Of a stretch of 64,000 nucleotides of DNA, positions 26,389 through 33,551 are shown one piece after another. Under the pieces are notes generated by a model. It made no database searches, had not been told where the DNA came from, and saw only the letters and a list, made by a program, of their open reading frames with translations. The DNA is from an uncultured Prevotella sp. (GTDB lineage: Bacteria; Bacteroidota; Bacteroidia; Bacteroidales; Bacteroidaceae). Both the position numbers and the translations under genes were made by a program. The stretch lies in contig CAKZVT010000019.1 in NCBI GenBank assembly GCA_937922435.1, positions 3,104 to 67,103 of the forward strand, given 5' to 3'. How positions within the stretch are numbered: position 1 is the stretch's first letter; every line of letters starts with the position of its first letter.

Positions 26389-26477
26389 AAAAGGCCGTAT
26401 TTTACATTGTAAAACACGGCCTTTTAGAAAGTAAAAGGCCGTCTTTCGCAATGCGTTTGACGGCCTTTTGTATTTTG
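26389..26477. repeat. 88-bp intergenic repeat, copy D (four 22-nt units)
   Basis: Units start at 26389, 26411, 26433 and 26455, exactly 22 nt apart. Units 1 and 2 form a 17-bp inverted repeat with a 3-nt loop (26389-26405 and 26409-26425) and one A-C mismatch. It lies between the convergent DUF3823 and phoU genes and ends 7 nt from the phoU stop. Confidence 0.85.
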
Positions 26478-26483
26478 AGGGGG

Positions 26484-27200
26484 TTATTCCTTGCCTTCCT
26501 GCATCTTGTGCGCCAACGCTTGGTTGACGCTTCCCTTCTTCTCGGAATGCTTGAGCACGACGGCGTCAATGTAGAATATTATTTCCTCGGCAAGGTTGGT
26601 TATGTGGTCGCCGGCGCGTTCCAAGCGCAGGAACACGCCCTTGAAGTCGAGGCAGAAGGCGGCCTTGTCGGGGTTTTCGGCCACGTAGCCGGCCAGCGCG
26701 GCTGTGCTGGCGGCGTTGATTTCGTCGACGAGATTGTCTTTCTCGAATATGCTGTTGGCCAGGTCGATGTTGTTGCCTTCGAGCGCGGCGTATGCCGTGT
26801 CCATCATGTCGAGCACGGCGGCACACATCTCCTTCAGGCGCGTGGCCTCAAGGAGGGCGGCGTCGATGGGCTGGCCTTCTTGCCTGATGACGAAGCGCGC
26901 CATGTTTTCGGCGAAGTCGCCTATGCGCTCAAGGTCGGCGTTCACCTTGAGCATGGCCACGATGAAGCGCATGTCTACGGCCACGGGGTTGTAGAGCACG
27001 AGGAAGTCTTCTATGTCGCAGTCGAGCTTCAGCTCGCTGGCGTTGACCTTCTTCTCTCTCACCACCACTTCCCATGCGCGTTCCTTGTCGGCTGTGAGCA
27101 GCGCCTCGGTCACGGTTCTCATCTGTCCGCTTACCAGCGCCCACATCTGGAGCACCTCGTCGCGGACGGCTTTCAGTTCATCTTCAACGAATTTTACCAT
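26484..27200 (-). CDS. phoU: Phosphate-transport regulator PhoU
   Basis: The 238-residue all-helical protein has two PhoU repeats. The first has AVDMRFIVAMLKVNADLERIGDFAENMAR and the second has FLRLERAGDHITNLAEEIIFYID; both carry the metal-binding ERIGD/ERAGDH motif. PhoU couples the Pst transporter to the phosphate-sensing kinase and restrains the Pho response. It is the last gene of pstC-pstA-pstB-phoU. The 163-nt gap to pstB holds a 16-nt tandem repeat. Confidence 0.93.
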   Translation of the reverse strand: MVKFVEDELKAVRDEVLQMWALVSGQMRTVTEALLTADKERAWEVVVREKKVNASELKLDCDIEDFLVLYNPVAVDMRFIVAMLKVNADLERIGDFAENMARFVIRQEGQPIDAALLEATRLKEMCAAVLDMMDTAYAALEGNNIDLANSIFEKDNLVDEINAASTAALAGYVAENPDKAAFCLDFKGVFLRLERAGDHITNLAEEIIFYIDAVVLKHSEKKGSVNQALAHKMQEGKE

Positions 27201-27284
27201 ATTGTCTGTTTGTTAGTAATTAAGGAGTATAGTAGTTAAAGAAGTAAAGGCGAATGCCTTTTTCATCTTTACAGCCCTTTTACC

Positions 27285-27332
27285 TTTTTACCGTTTTACC
27301 TTTTTACCGTTTTACTTTTTTACCGTTTTACT
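27285..27332. repeat. Three tandem 16-nt repeats between pstB and phoU
   Basis: TTTTTACCGTTTTAC plus C or T is repeated at 27285, 27301 and 27317. It is embedded in a longer pyrimidine-rich run (about 27270-27362). It is a possible variable-number locus; the function is unknown. Confidence 0.8.
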
Positions 27333-27363
27333 TTTTACTTCTCACCTTCTCACTTTCTCACCC

Positions 27364-28122
27364 TTATCCGAACCTTCCCGTTATGTAGTTCTGGGTCTGT
27401 TCCTTCGACGGGTTGGTGAATATTTTGCTTGTGTTGTCAAACTCTATGAGTTCGCCGAGGTAGAAGAAGGCTGTCTTGTCGCTTACACGAGTGGCCTGCT
27501 GCATGTTGTGTGTCACGATGACGATGGTGTATTCGCTTTTCAGCTCGTGGATTAGCTCTTCCACCTTGGCTGTGGATATTGGGTCGAGCGCAGATGCAGG
27601 CTCGTCCATGAGCAGCACCGACGGGCTTACGGCCATGGCCCTGGCGATGCAGAGGCGCTGCTGCTGTCCGCCCGAGAGGGCGTAGGCCGACTTCTTGAGC
27701 TTGTCCTTCACCTCGTCCCACAGCGCGGCTCCGCGCAGCGAACGCTCTACGCGCTCGGCGATGAACGCCTCGTCTTTGACTCCGTTCACGCGCAGGCCGT
27801 AGGCCACGTTCTCGTAAATGCTCTTGGGGAAGGGGTTGGGGCGCTGGAACACCATGCCCACGTCCTTGCGCAGCTCGTCAACGTTGACCGAGCGGTCGTA
27901 GATGTCGTGTCCGTCGATGGTGATGCTGCCTTCCATGCGTGCGCCGGGTATGAGGTCGTTCATGCGGTTGAACAGCCTTAGGAATGTCGACTTGCCGCAG
28001 CCCGACGGGCCGATGAAGGCCACTACCTCGTTGCTGCGGATGTCCATCGTGATGCCTTTCAGCGCGTGGAACTGTCCGTAGTAGAAGTTCACGTCGCGTG
28101 CCTGTATCTTTATATCTGCCAT
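27364..28122 (-). CDS. pstB: Phosphate ABC transporter ATPase PstB
   Basis: The 252-residue ATPase has Walker A GPSGCGKST at about 38-46 and a Q-loop in VFQRPNPFPKSIYENV, which is the PstB-specific form. The signature is LSGGQQQRLCIARAMA and Walker B is VLLMDEPASALDP. It hydrolyses ATP to drive high-affinity phosphate import through PstC and PstA. It is the third gene of the pst operon on this strand. Confidence 0.97.
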   Translation of the reverse strand: MADIKIQARDVNFYYGQFHALKGITMDIRSNEVVAFIGPSGCGKSTFLRLFNRMNDLIPGARMEGSITIDGHDIYDRSVNVDELRKDVGMVFQRPNPFPKSIYENVAYGLRVNGVKDEAFIAERVERSLRGAALWDEVKDKLKKSAYALSGGQQQRLCIARAMAVSPSVLLMDEPASALDPISTAKVEELIHELKSEYTIVIVTHNMQQATRVSDKTAFFYLGELIEFDNTSKIFTNPSKEQTQNYITGRFG

Positions 28123-28129
28123 ATCTTTT

Positions 28130-28200
28130 GAAATGAAAAATTAAGAATTAAGAATGAAAAATTAAGAATGAAGGCTATTCATCATTGTTCATTATTCATT
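28130..28200. repeat. Simple-sequence tract between pstA and pstB
   Basis: GAAAAATTAAGAAT occurs twice (about 28134 and 28157), followed by repeats of TTGTTCATTATTCA. A+T-rich direct repeats of this kind look like slippage products. No gene or hairpin terminator is evident. Confidence 0.6.
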
Positions 28201-28212
28201 GTTCATTATGGA

Positions 28213-29163
28213 TTAATTGGTTTTCAGCTTGTTCTGGAAGTAGTTGCGCATGGCGTTTGCAAGCAGGTTGACCGCGAGTATAATGATTATGAGCACAAGG
28301 GCCGTGCCGTAGGCTATGGGTATCTGGCGCTCCATGTCGGTGCCGCTGGTGGCGAGGACGTACAGGTGGTAAGGCAGCGCCATGCACTGGTCGAATACGC
28401 TTCCGGGCAACTGCGGCAGGAAGTATGCGGCGCATGTGAAGAGTATAGGCGCCGTTTCGCCCGACACGCGGCCCAGGGCGAGGATGAGTCCCGTGATTAC
28501 ATTGGGCATGGCCATCGGCAGAATGACGCGCCTTATGGTCTGTAGCTTTGTGGCGCCGAGGGCGAGGCTGCCCTCGCGGAACGTGTCGGGGATGGCCTTC
28601 AGAGCCTCTTCGGTAGTCCTGATGACAAGCGGCAGGGCGAGAAGCCCCAACGTCAGGGAGCCTGCGAGGATGCTGTCGCCGAAGCCGAAGAAGTTGACAA
28701 AGAGCGACATGCCGAACAGTCCGAACACTATCGAGGGTATGCCGGCGAGATTGTTTGTCATCATGCGGATTAGCCTTACCAGCTTGCCGCTCTTCGCGTA
28801 TTCGTGCATGTAGATGCCGCTCATTATCCCAAGGGGGAAGGCGAACAGCGCGCTGCCCGCCATCAGGTAGAACGTGCCTACTATGGCCGGCCATATTCCG
28901 CCGCCCTTCATGCCGTCGGTTGGCGGCGTAGTGATGAAGTTCCAGTCAATCACGGTTGCCCCCTTGACTATGATGAAGGCGAGGATGATGAACAGCACAG
29001 TCACAATCACGCCGCTCAACAGGCGGAACAGGGCGAACGCCGACTTTTCGGCGAACACCTTGCGGCGGTGGTTTGACGCTGTGCCTATTCCTGTCCTGTC
29101 GGCAGTGTTGAGCTTTATTACCTTTCCGTTAGGCGTTTCAGGATTGTTCATGTTGCTTGGCAT
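28213..29163 (-). CDS. pstA: Phosphate ABC transporter permease PstA
   Basis: The 316-residue permease has about six membrane helices and the binding-protein-dependent permease signature (EEALKAIPDTFREGSLALGATKLQTIRRVILP). With PstC it forms the phosphate channel. About 45 N-terminal residues precede the first helix, which is longer than in E. coli. It lies between pstC (66-nt gap) and pstB (90-nt gap with simple repeats). Confidence 0.95.
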   Translation of the reverse strand: MPSNMNNPETPNGKVIKLNTADRTGIGTASNHRRKVFAEKSAFALFRLLSGVIVTVLFIILAFIIVKGATVIDWNFITTPPTDGMKGGGIWPAIVGTFYLMAGSALFAFPLGIMSGIYMHEYAKSGKLVRLIRMMTNNLAGIPSIVFGLFGMSLFVNFFGFGDSILAGSLTLGLLALPLVIRTTEEALKAIPDTFREGSLALGATKLQTIRRVILPMAMPNVITGLILALGRVSGETAPILFTCAAYFLPQLPGSVFDQCMALPYHLYVLATSGTDMERQIPIAYGTALVLIIIILAVNLLANAMRNYFQNKLKTN

Positions 29164-29229
29164 ATTGTCTGTATGAGTTCGGTTTGTAGTTCTATGTGCG
29201 GTCGGTGCGGAGTGCGCCGTGCGTCCCCG

Positions 29230-30423
29230 CTATTGCCTCTGCTTGTTTCTCGACGATATGTACTCTACGCTTGAGTTTATTATGAGCGTGATGAAGAAGA
29301 GTACTACGCCCAGCAGGAAGAGCGACTGGTAGTGAGGTCCGCCGGCAGGGGCTTCGCCCAGTTCGGCGGCTATTGTCGCCGGGATGGTGCGCAGGGGGTC
29401 GGTTATCGACAGCGGGATTACCGCCGCGTTGCCCGTCACCATCAATACGGCCATCGTCTCGCCGAAAGCGCGGCCTATGCCGAGCACTACGGCCGACGTG
29501 ATGCCTGATACGGAGTAGGGCATAACGACCTTGTATATGGTCTGCCACCTTGTCGCCCCAAGCGCAAGGCTCGCCTCTCGCTGCGAGCGCGGACAGTTCA
29601 TCATCGCGTCCTGGCTCACCGTTATGATGGTGGGCAGCGCCATGATGGCAAGCACCAGTGCGCCGGCCAGGCCGCTTTCGCCGACAGGCAGGCCGAAGAC
29701 ATCCTGTAGCAGGGGCACTATGACGATAAGTCCGAAGAAGCCGTAAACCACCGAAGGTATGCCGTTAAGCAGCTCGATGACTGGCTTCAGCACCTTGCGC
29801 ATGCGCTCCGAAGCCACCTCGGACATATAGATTGACACGGCAAGGCCGAACGGCAAGGCGAACAATATGGCGAACACTGTAACCCATACTGTGCCGAGGA
29901 TTAGCGGTACGAAGCCGAACTGCGGTGCCGGCGTTGCCGTTGGGAACCATTCTTTGCCCGTAAACACTTCGCTTACGGAGATTTCATGGTCGTCGAGGAT
30001 TTTGCCTTTGAAGTCTTTTTCAACGAAGGTTGACGGCACGAAGGCTATGATGCCGCGGTTGGCGCTGACCAAAGAGTCGATGCAGACGGCGGCGCGTTCA
30101 TAGTTTTCTCCGAGTTGCGACGGAGAGAGCAGTTTCGGCAGGTCGTCGAAGCGCATCAGCGTGATTGCCTCGTCGTGTCCGCCTACTTGTTTCCAGTTGG
30201 TGATGTCTTCGTCGAATATGTCCTTTATTTGTTTCGCGTCAAGCTCGTTGACAGGGTTGTCCTTGTTCACAAGCAGCGTGTAACCGTCTTCAATTGTCTT
30301 CTGCGAGAACAAGCCAAAGCCCTCCGAGAACAGGAACAGCACTATAAGCAGTATTATGAAGCTGCTAAGGAAGCCGCTGCACGTTATCACTCCTGTGACA
30401 ATCTTTTCCAGAAACCTTTTCAT
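29230..30423 (-). CDS. pstC: Phosphate ABC transporter permease PstC with a PstS-like insert
   Basis: This 397-residue permease is longer than the roughly 320 residues of E. coli PstC. After the first membrane helix (about 18-35) comes a region at about 45-150 not found in the E. coli protein. It resembles part of the phosphate-binding protein: LLVNKDNPVNELDAKQIKDI, TNWKQVGG, and NRGIIAFVPSTFVEKDFKGK. The divergent pstS has IVNPSNPVTHLTREQLEAI, TNWKQVKD and KGAIGYVGMAYVNKNVKA. The permease core follows with the EAA-loop sequence QREASLALGATRWQTIYKVV. It is the first gene of the pst operon and has a probable PHO box upstream. Confidence 0.93.
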   Translation of the reverse strand: MKRFLEKIVTGVITCSGFLSSFIILLIVLFLFSEGFGLFSQKTIEDGYTLLVNKDNPVNELDAKQIKDIFDEDITNWKQVGGHDEAITLMRFDDLPKLLSPSQLGENYERAAVCIDSLVSANRGIIAFVPSTFVEKDFKGKILDDHEISVSEVFTGKEWFPTATPAPQFGFVPLILGTVWVTVFAILFALPFGLAVSIYMSEVASERMRKVLKPVIELLNGIPSVVYGFFGLIVIVPLLQDVFGLPVGESGLAGALVLAIMALPTIITVSQDAMMNCPRSQREASLALGATRWQTIYKVVMPYSVSGITSAVVLGIGRAFGETMAVLMVTGNAAVIPLSITDPLRTIPATIAAELGEAPAGGPHYQSLFLLGVVLFFITLIINSSVEYISSRNKQRQ

Positions 30424-30460
30424 AATCCTAATTAGTACGTTGTATTACTGGTTTGCGCTG

Positions 30461-30468
30461 CAAAATTA
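30461..30468 (-). promoter_or_regulatory. -7 promoter box of pstC
   Basis: TAATTTTG on the minus strand matches TAnnTTTG, 37 nt upstream of the pstC start and exactly 20 nt from heptamer array 1. Confidence 0.6.
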
Positions 30469-30488
30469 AGGCTGCCGCTTGACGAACG

Positions 30489-30517
30489 TGTGACACGGGC
30501 GTTACAATGGTGTTACA
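30489..30517 (-). promoter_or_regulatory. PHO-box-like array 1 (pstC side)
   Basis: On the minus strand it reads TGTAACA-N4-TGTAACG-N4-TGTCACA, three heptamers with an 11-nt period at 30511, 30500 and 30489. The layout (7-bp direct repeats with 4-bp spacers) is that of the E. coli PHO box bound by PhoB. Confidence 0.65.
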
Positions 30518-30536
30518 TGCAGCCGGGCCGACGCCG

Positions 30537-30565
30537 GGCAACAGTTTTGTAACACGTGTGCAACA
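30537..30565 (+). promoter_or_regulatory. PHO-box-like array 2 (pstS side)
   Basis: On the plus strand it reads GGCAACA-N4-TGTAACA-N4-TGCAACA, with heptamers at 30537, 30548 and 30559 (11-nt period). It faces pstS. A weak -7 candidate, TTACTTCG at 30586-30593, lies exactly 20 nt downstream, mirroring the pstC side. Confidence 0.65.
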
Positions 30566-30645
30566 GTTTTGAAAACGATAATGTGTTACTTCGCGCCGTG
30601 AAAAGTATCAAGCTGATTATGGCAAACCATTTAATAAGATATTAC

Positions 30646-31482
30646 ATGCACTTTCAAAGGATTACAACAATGGCGCTTCTGCTGGCGGCAGCCGTTTGCG
30701 CTACGGCACAGAAGATAAAAGGCAGCGATACCGTGCTGCCTGTAACCCAAGAGGCGGCTGAAGCCTATATGGCAAAAAATCCGTCGGTGCGCGTCACCGT
30801 GACGGGCGGAGGCTCGGGCGTGGGCATATCCGCGCTCGTTGACGGTACGACGGACATAGCCATGTCGTCGCGCTCAATCAAGTTCAACGAGCGTGTGAAG
30901 CTAAGCAAGAGCGGCAAGCAGCTGCGCGAGGCCGTTGTAGCATACGATGCGCTGGCTGTCATAGTCAACCCCTCGAACCCCGTAACCCACCTTACCCGGG
31001 AGCAGCTTGAGGCGATATTCCGCGGCAAGGTGACGAACTGGAAGCAGGTAAAGGACCATTATACGGGCAAGTACGGCCCTGACATGAAAATCATAGTGTA
31101 CTCGCGCGAGACGTCGTCAGGTACATACGAGTTCTTTAAGACGAGCGTGCTGCACGAGAAAAACTATATGGCAGGCGTGCTCTCAATGCCTGCGACGGGC
31201 GCGGTAATCCAGTCGGTAAGCCAGACCAAGGGCGCAATCGGCTACGTCGGCATGGCCTATGTAAATAAAAACGTCAAGGCCGTAAAGGTTTCTTACGACG
31301 GCAAGCACTTCGTTTATCCAAACATGGACATGGGCCGCCGCCACATTTACCCCATCATCCGTGAGCTGTATTATTACTACACGGCAGACAAGGCCAAGGT
31401 AGTAGAGCCTTTCATCGACTTCCTCCTGTCGCCCGAAGGCCAGCAGATTGTGATGAAGAGCGGCTACGTGCCTGCAAAATAG
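30646..31482 (+). CDS. pstS: Phosphate-binding periplasmic protein PstS
   Basis: A PstS-family substrate-binding protein of 278 residues from the chosen ATG. The signal peptide is MHFQRITTMALLLAAAVCATAQ. Ligand-binding stretches include GSDTVLPVTQEAAEAYM, TVTGGGSGVGISALVDGTTDIAMSSR and YSRETSSGTYEFF. In-frame ATGs at 30619 and 30670 are alternatives; 30646 gives a normal signal peptide and has an A+T-rich stretch just before it. It captures phosphate for the divergent PstCAB permease. Having pstS apart from, but facing, pstCAB lets one regulatory region serve both. Confidence 0.93.
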   Translation: MHFQRITTMALLLAAAVCATAQKIKGSDTVLPVTQEAAEAYMAKNPSVRVTVTGGGSGVGISALVDGTTDIAMSSRSIKFNERVKLSKSGKQLREAVVAYDALAVIVNPSNPVTHLTREQLEAIFRGKVTNWKQVKDHYTGKYGPDMKIIVYSRETSSGTYEFFKTSVLHEKNYMAGVLSMPATGAVIQSVSQTKGAIGYVGMAYVNKNVKAVKVSYDGKHFVYPNMDMGRRHIYPIIRELYYYYTADKAKVVEPFIDFLLSPEGQQIVMKSGYVPAK

Positions 31483-31542
31483 CGCAAGATTGCTTTCCCG
31501 ATGATAACGCATTGACTGCCAATAGTTTATACGCAGCCATGC

Positions 31543-31630
31543 AAAAGGCCGTGTTTTACAGCGTAAAACACGGCCTTTTAACGTGCAATATGCGGCCTTT
31601 CGCAAGGCAAAAGACGGCTATTTGTTTTTT
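31543..31630. repeat. 88-bp intergenic repeat, copy E (four 22-nt units)
   Basis: Units start at 31543, 31565, 31587 and 31609, exactly 22 nt apart. Units 1 and 2 form a perfect 17-bp hairpin with loop AGC (31543-31559 and 31563-31579), with middle CCGTG / CACGG. It lies between the convergent pstS and rubrerythrin genes. Confidence 0.9.
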
Positions 31631-31633
31631 GAT

Positions 31634-31675
31634 ATATAAAAAGAAGGCGGCGTGACACAATGTCACGCCGCCTTG
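31634..31675 (-). terminator. Terminator of the rubrerythrin gene
   Basis: A perfect 14-bp stem AAGGCGGCGTGACA / TGTCACGCCGCCTT (31644-31657 and 31661-31674) with a 3-nt loop. On the minus strand it runs into CTTTTTATATA. Confidence 0.85.
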
Positions 31676-31713
31676 ATGTGTGCTTTGCGAATTGTCGCCG
31701 TTGCTTTTACTGA

Positions 31714-32253
31714 TTAATAGTTCTCTGCCTTAATCTGGAAGAAGCTCTGCGGATGGTTGCAAACGGGGCAGATTTTCGGAGCTTTCTTTCCGATGACGAT
31801 GTGGCCGCAGTTAGCGCATTGCCAGATGCAGTCACCGTCCTTTGAGAACACCTTTTCCTCCTTCACGTTGCCGAGGAGCTTGCGGTAACGCTCTTCGTGA
31901 GCCTTCTCGATAGCGCCTACCATGCGGAATTTGGCTGCGATTTCCTTAAAGCCTTCCTCGTCTGCTTCCTTAGCCATGCGGTCGTACATGTCAGTCCACT
32001 CGTAGTTTTCGCCGGCTGCGGCAGCCTCGAGGTTGCTTGCGGTGTCCTTGATGTCGCCGCCCTCAAGATACTTGAACCACAGTTTTGCGTGCTCTTTCTC
32101 GTTGCGTGCAGTCTCTTCGAAGATGTCTGCTATCTGCTCGTAGCCCTCTTTCCTTGCCTTTGAAGCAAAGTAGGTGTACTTGTTGCGTGCCTGTGACTCG
32201 CCTGCAAATGCTTCTTGCAGGTTCTTTTCTGTCTTTGTTCCTTTAAGTTCCAT
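31714..32253 (-). CDS. rbr: Rubrerythrin
   Basis: The 179-residue protein has a ferritin-like di-iron domain (AFAGESQARNKYTYFASKA, EETARNEKEHAKLWF, AIEKAHEERYRKLL). A C-terminal rubredoxin-like Fe(Cys)4 site follows (CANCG and CPVCNHPQSFF). Rubrerythrin reduces hydrogen peroxide in anaerobes, with electrons from rubredoxin or NADH-linked reductases. It is monocistronic, with its own promoter and a strong terminator, consistent with an independently controlled oxidative-stress gene. Confidence 0.97.
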   Translation of the reverse strand: MELKGTKTEKNLQEAFAGESQARNKYTYFASKARKEGYEQIADIFEETARNEKEHAKLWFKYLEGGDIKDTASNLEAAAAGENYEWTDMYDRMAKEADEEGFKEIAAKFRMVGAIEKAHEERYRKLLGNVKEEKVFSKDGDCIWQCANCGHIVIGKKAPKICPVCNHPQSFFQIKAENY

Positions 32254-32308
32254 AATGTTATAACTTTAAATTTGATTGTTTTAATCCTTTTGATTGCTAA
32301 ACTATCTG

Positions 32309-32339
32309 CAAAGATAAGTAATAAATTGAACGGGTGCAA
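32309..32339 (-). promoter_or_regulatory. Promoter of the rubrerythrin gene
   Basis: On the minus strand, TTG at 32337-32339, a 20-nt spacer, and TATCTTTG at 32309-32316, about 55 nt upstream of the start. Confidence 0.6.
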
Positions 32340-32358
32340 GTTAATTGTGCTTTTTTAA

Positions 32359-33423
32359 TTAAATAGTAATCTCGCCGCAGATGGGGCGGCTCATGAAGTT
32401 TCTTACTATCTTGTTGTCGGTGTAGTTGCCTTGCAGGCACATCAGTTTGGTTACTGCACATTCCACAGTACTGTCATGTCCGCTGATTACGCCTGTGGTT
32501 TTGAGGCGGTAGCCGGTGTCGTAGCGGTTCATCTCGACAGTTCCGGCGAGACATTGGCTGATGTTGACTATTGTCACTCCGCGGCGGCTGGCTTGCTGTA
32601 ATATCCGTGTAAGCCATGTTTTCTTAGGTGCGTTGCCGCTGCCGAAGCTGCGCATTACGATGGAACGCAGTTCTGGGGCGTCGAGCACGTGCCGTATGAT
32701 GTTTTCCTGCAAACCTGGAAACAATGAGAAAACCACTACATTGGGGTCGATTGCAGTATGCGGAATCATCGGTTTGCTGAAGTCGGGCTTAAGTATGTAT
32801 TCCTCGTGGTACACTATGTTTACGCCTGCTTCGGCAAGATGGGGAAAGTTGAACGACTCGAAGGCGTTGAAGCCGTCGGCGTTGGTTTTTGTCGCACGGT
32901 TGCCTCTAAGCAGTTTTCCGCTAAAGTATATGCATACCTCGGGCACAATAGCCGTACCGTCGTCATGTACAGCTGATGCTATTTCAATGCTGGTAATGAG
33001 ATTTTCCTTGCCGTCGGTGCGCAGCTGGTTGATTGGCAGTTGGCTGCCAGTGAGTATTACGGGCTTTGTAAGGTTCTCAAGCATGAACGACAGGGCCGAC
33101 GCCGTATAAGCCATGGTGTCAGTGCCGTGCAGTATGACGAAACCGTCATACATGTCATATCTTTCTGATATAATCCTTACCAATTGCGACCACAGTCTTG
33201 GCGACATGTCGCTTGAGTCGATGGGTTGCGTAAACTGGTAAGTCTCGATGCCCGTCTTCAGCATGTTGAACTCGGGCATGCAACTTACCAGGTGGTTCAT
33301 GTCGAGAGGCTCGAGAACTCCTGTCGAGGGGTTTTTACCCATGCCTATGGTTCCGCCGGTATAAATCAACAGGACACGGTTTGTTTTATGCACGACAGAT
33401 GTTGAATTGACGAAAGTGGGCAT
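32359..33423 (-). CDS. ansA: Type I L-asparaginase
   Basis: The 354-residue enzyme hydrolyses L-asparagine to aspartate and ammonia. Catalytic threonine motifs are visible: LIYTGGTIGM near 20-28 and LHGTDTMAYTASAL near 98-110. There is no signal peptide, which fits the cytoplasmic type I enzyme. PVILTGSQLPINQLRTDGKENL is a family-typical stretch. It is divergent from uxaC, and the two promoters lie about 33 bp apart. Confidence 0.93.
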   Translation of the reverse strand: MPTFVNSTSVVHKTNRVLLIYTGGTIGMGKNPSTGVLEPLDMNHLVSCMPEFNMLKTGIETYQFTQPIDSSDMSPRLWSQLVRIISERYDMYDGFVILHGTDTMAYTASALSFMLENLTKPVILTGSQLPINQLRTDGKENLITSIEIASAVHDDGTAIVPEVCIYFSGKLLRGNRATKTNADGFNAFESFNFPHLAEAGVNIVYHEEYILKPDFSKPMIPHTAIDPNVVVFSLFPGLQENIIRHVLDAPELRSIVMRSFGSGNAPKKTWLTRILQQASRRGVTIVNISQCLAGTVEMNRYDTGYRLKTTGVISGHDSTVECAVTKLMCLQGNYTDNKIVRNFMSRPICGEITI

Positions 33424-33445
33424 AGTTTATGTATTTTATTTTGTG

Positions 33446-33453
33446 CAAATATA
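33446..33453 (-). promoter_or_regulatory. -7 promoter box of ansA
   Basis: TATATTTG on the minus strand, 22 nt upstream of the ansA start. Confidence 0.6.
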
Positions 33454-33486
33454 GCTTAATTTAATCTGAAATCAAAAAAAATGCCG

Positions 33487-33494
33487 TATATTTG
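33487..33494 (+). promoter_or_regulatory. -7 promoter box of uxaC
   Basis: TATATTTG matches TAnnTTTG, 57 nt upstream of the uxaC ATG. It is back to back with the ansA promoter. Confidence 0.6.
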
Positions 33495-33551
33495 CATAAA
33501 TAAAAAGAATGAACTACAATTTGTTATTAACTATTTTAAGAAAACAAAGAC

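Noticed and set aside
26451..27239. Plus-strand frame of 262 codons over phoU
   Set aside because: The minus-strand PhoU is clear from its two ERIGD/ERAGDH repeats; the plus frame is its mirror.
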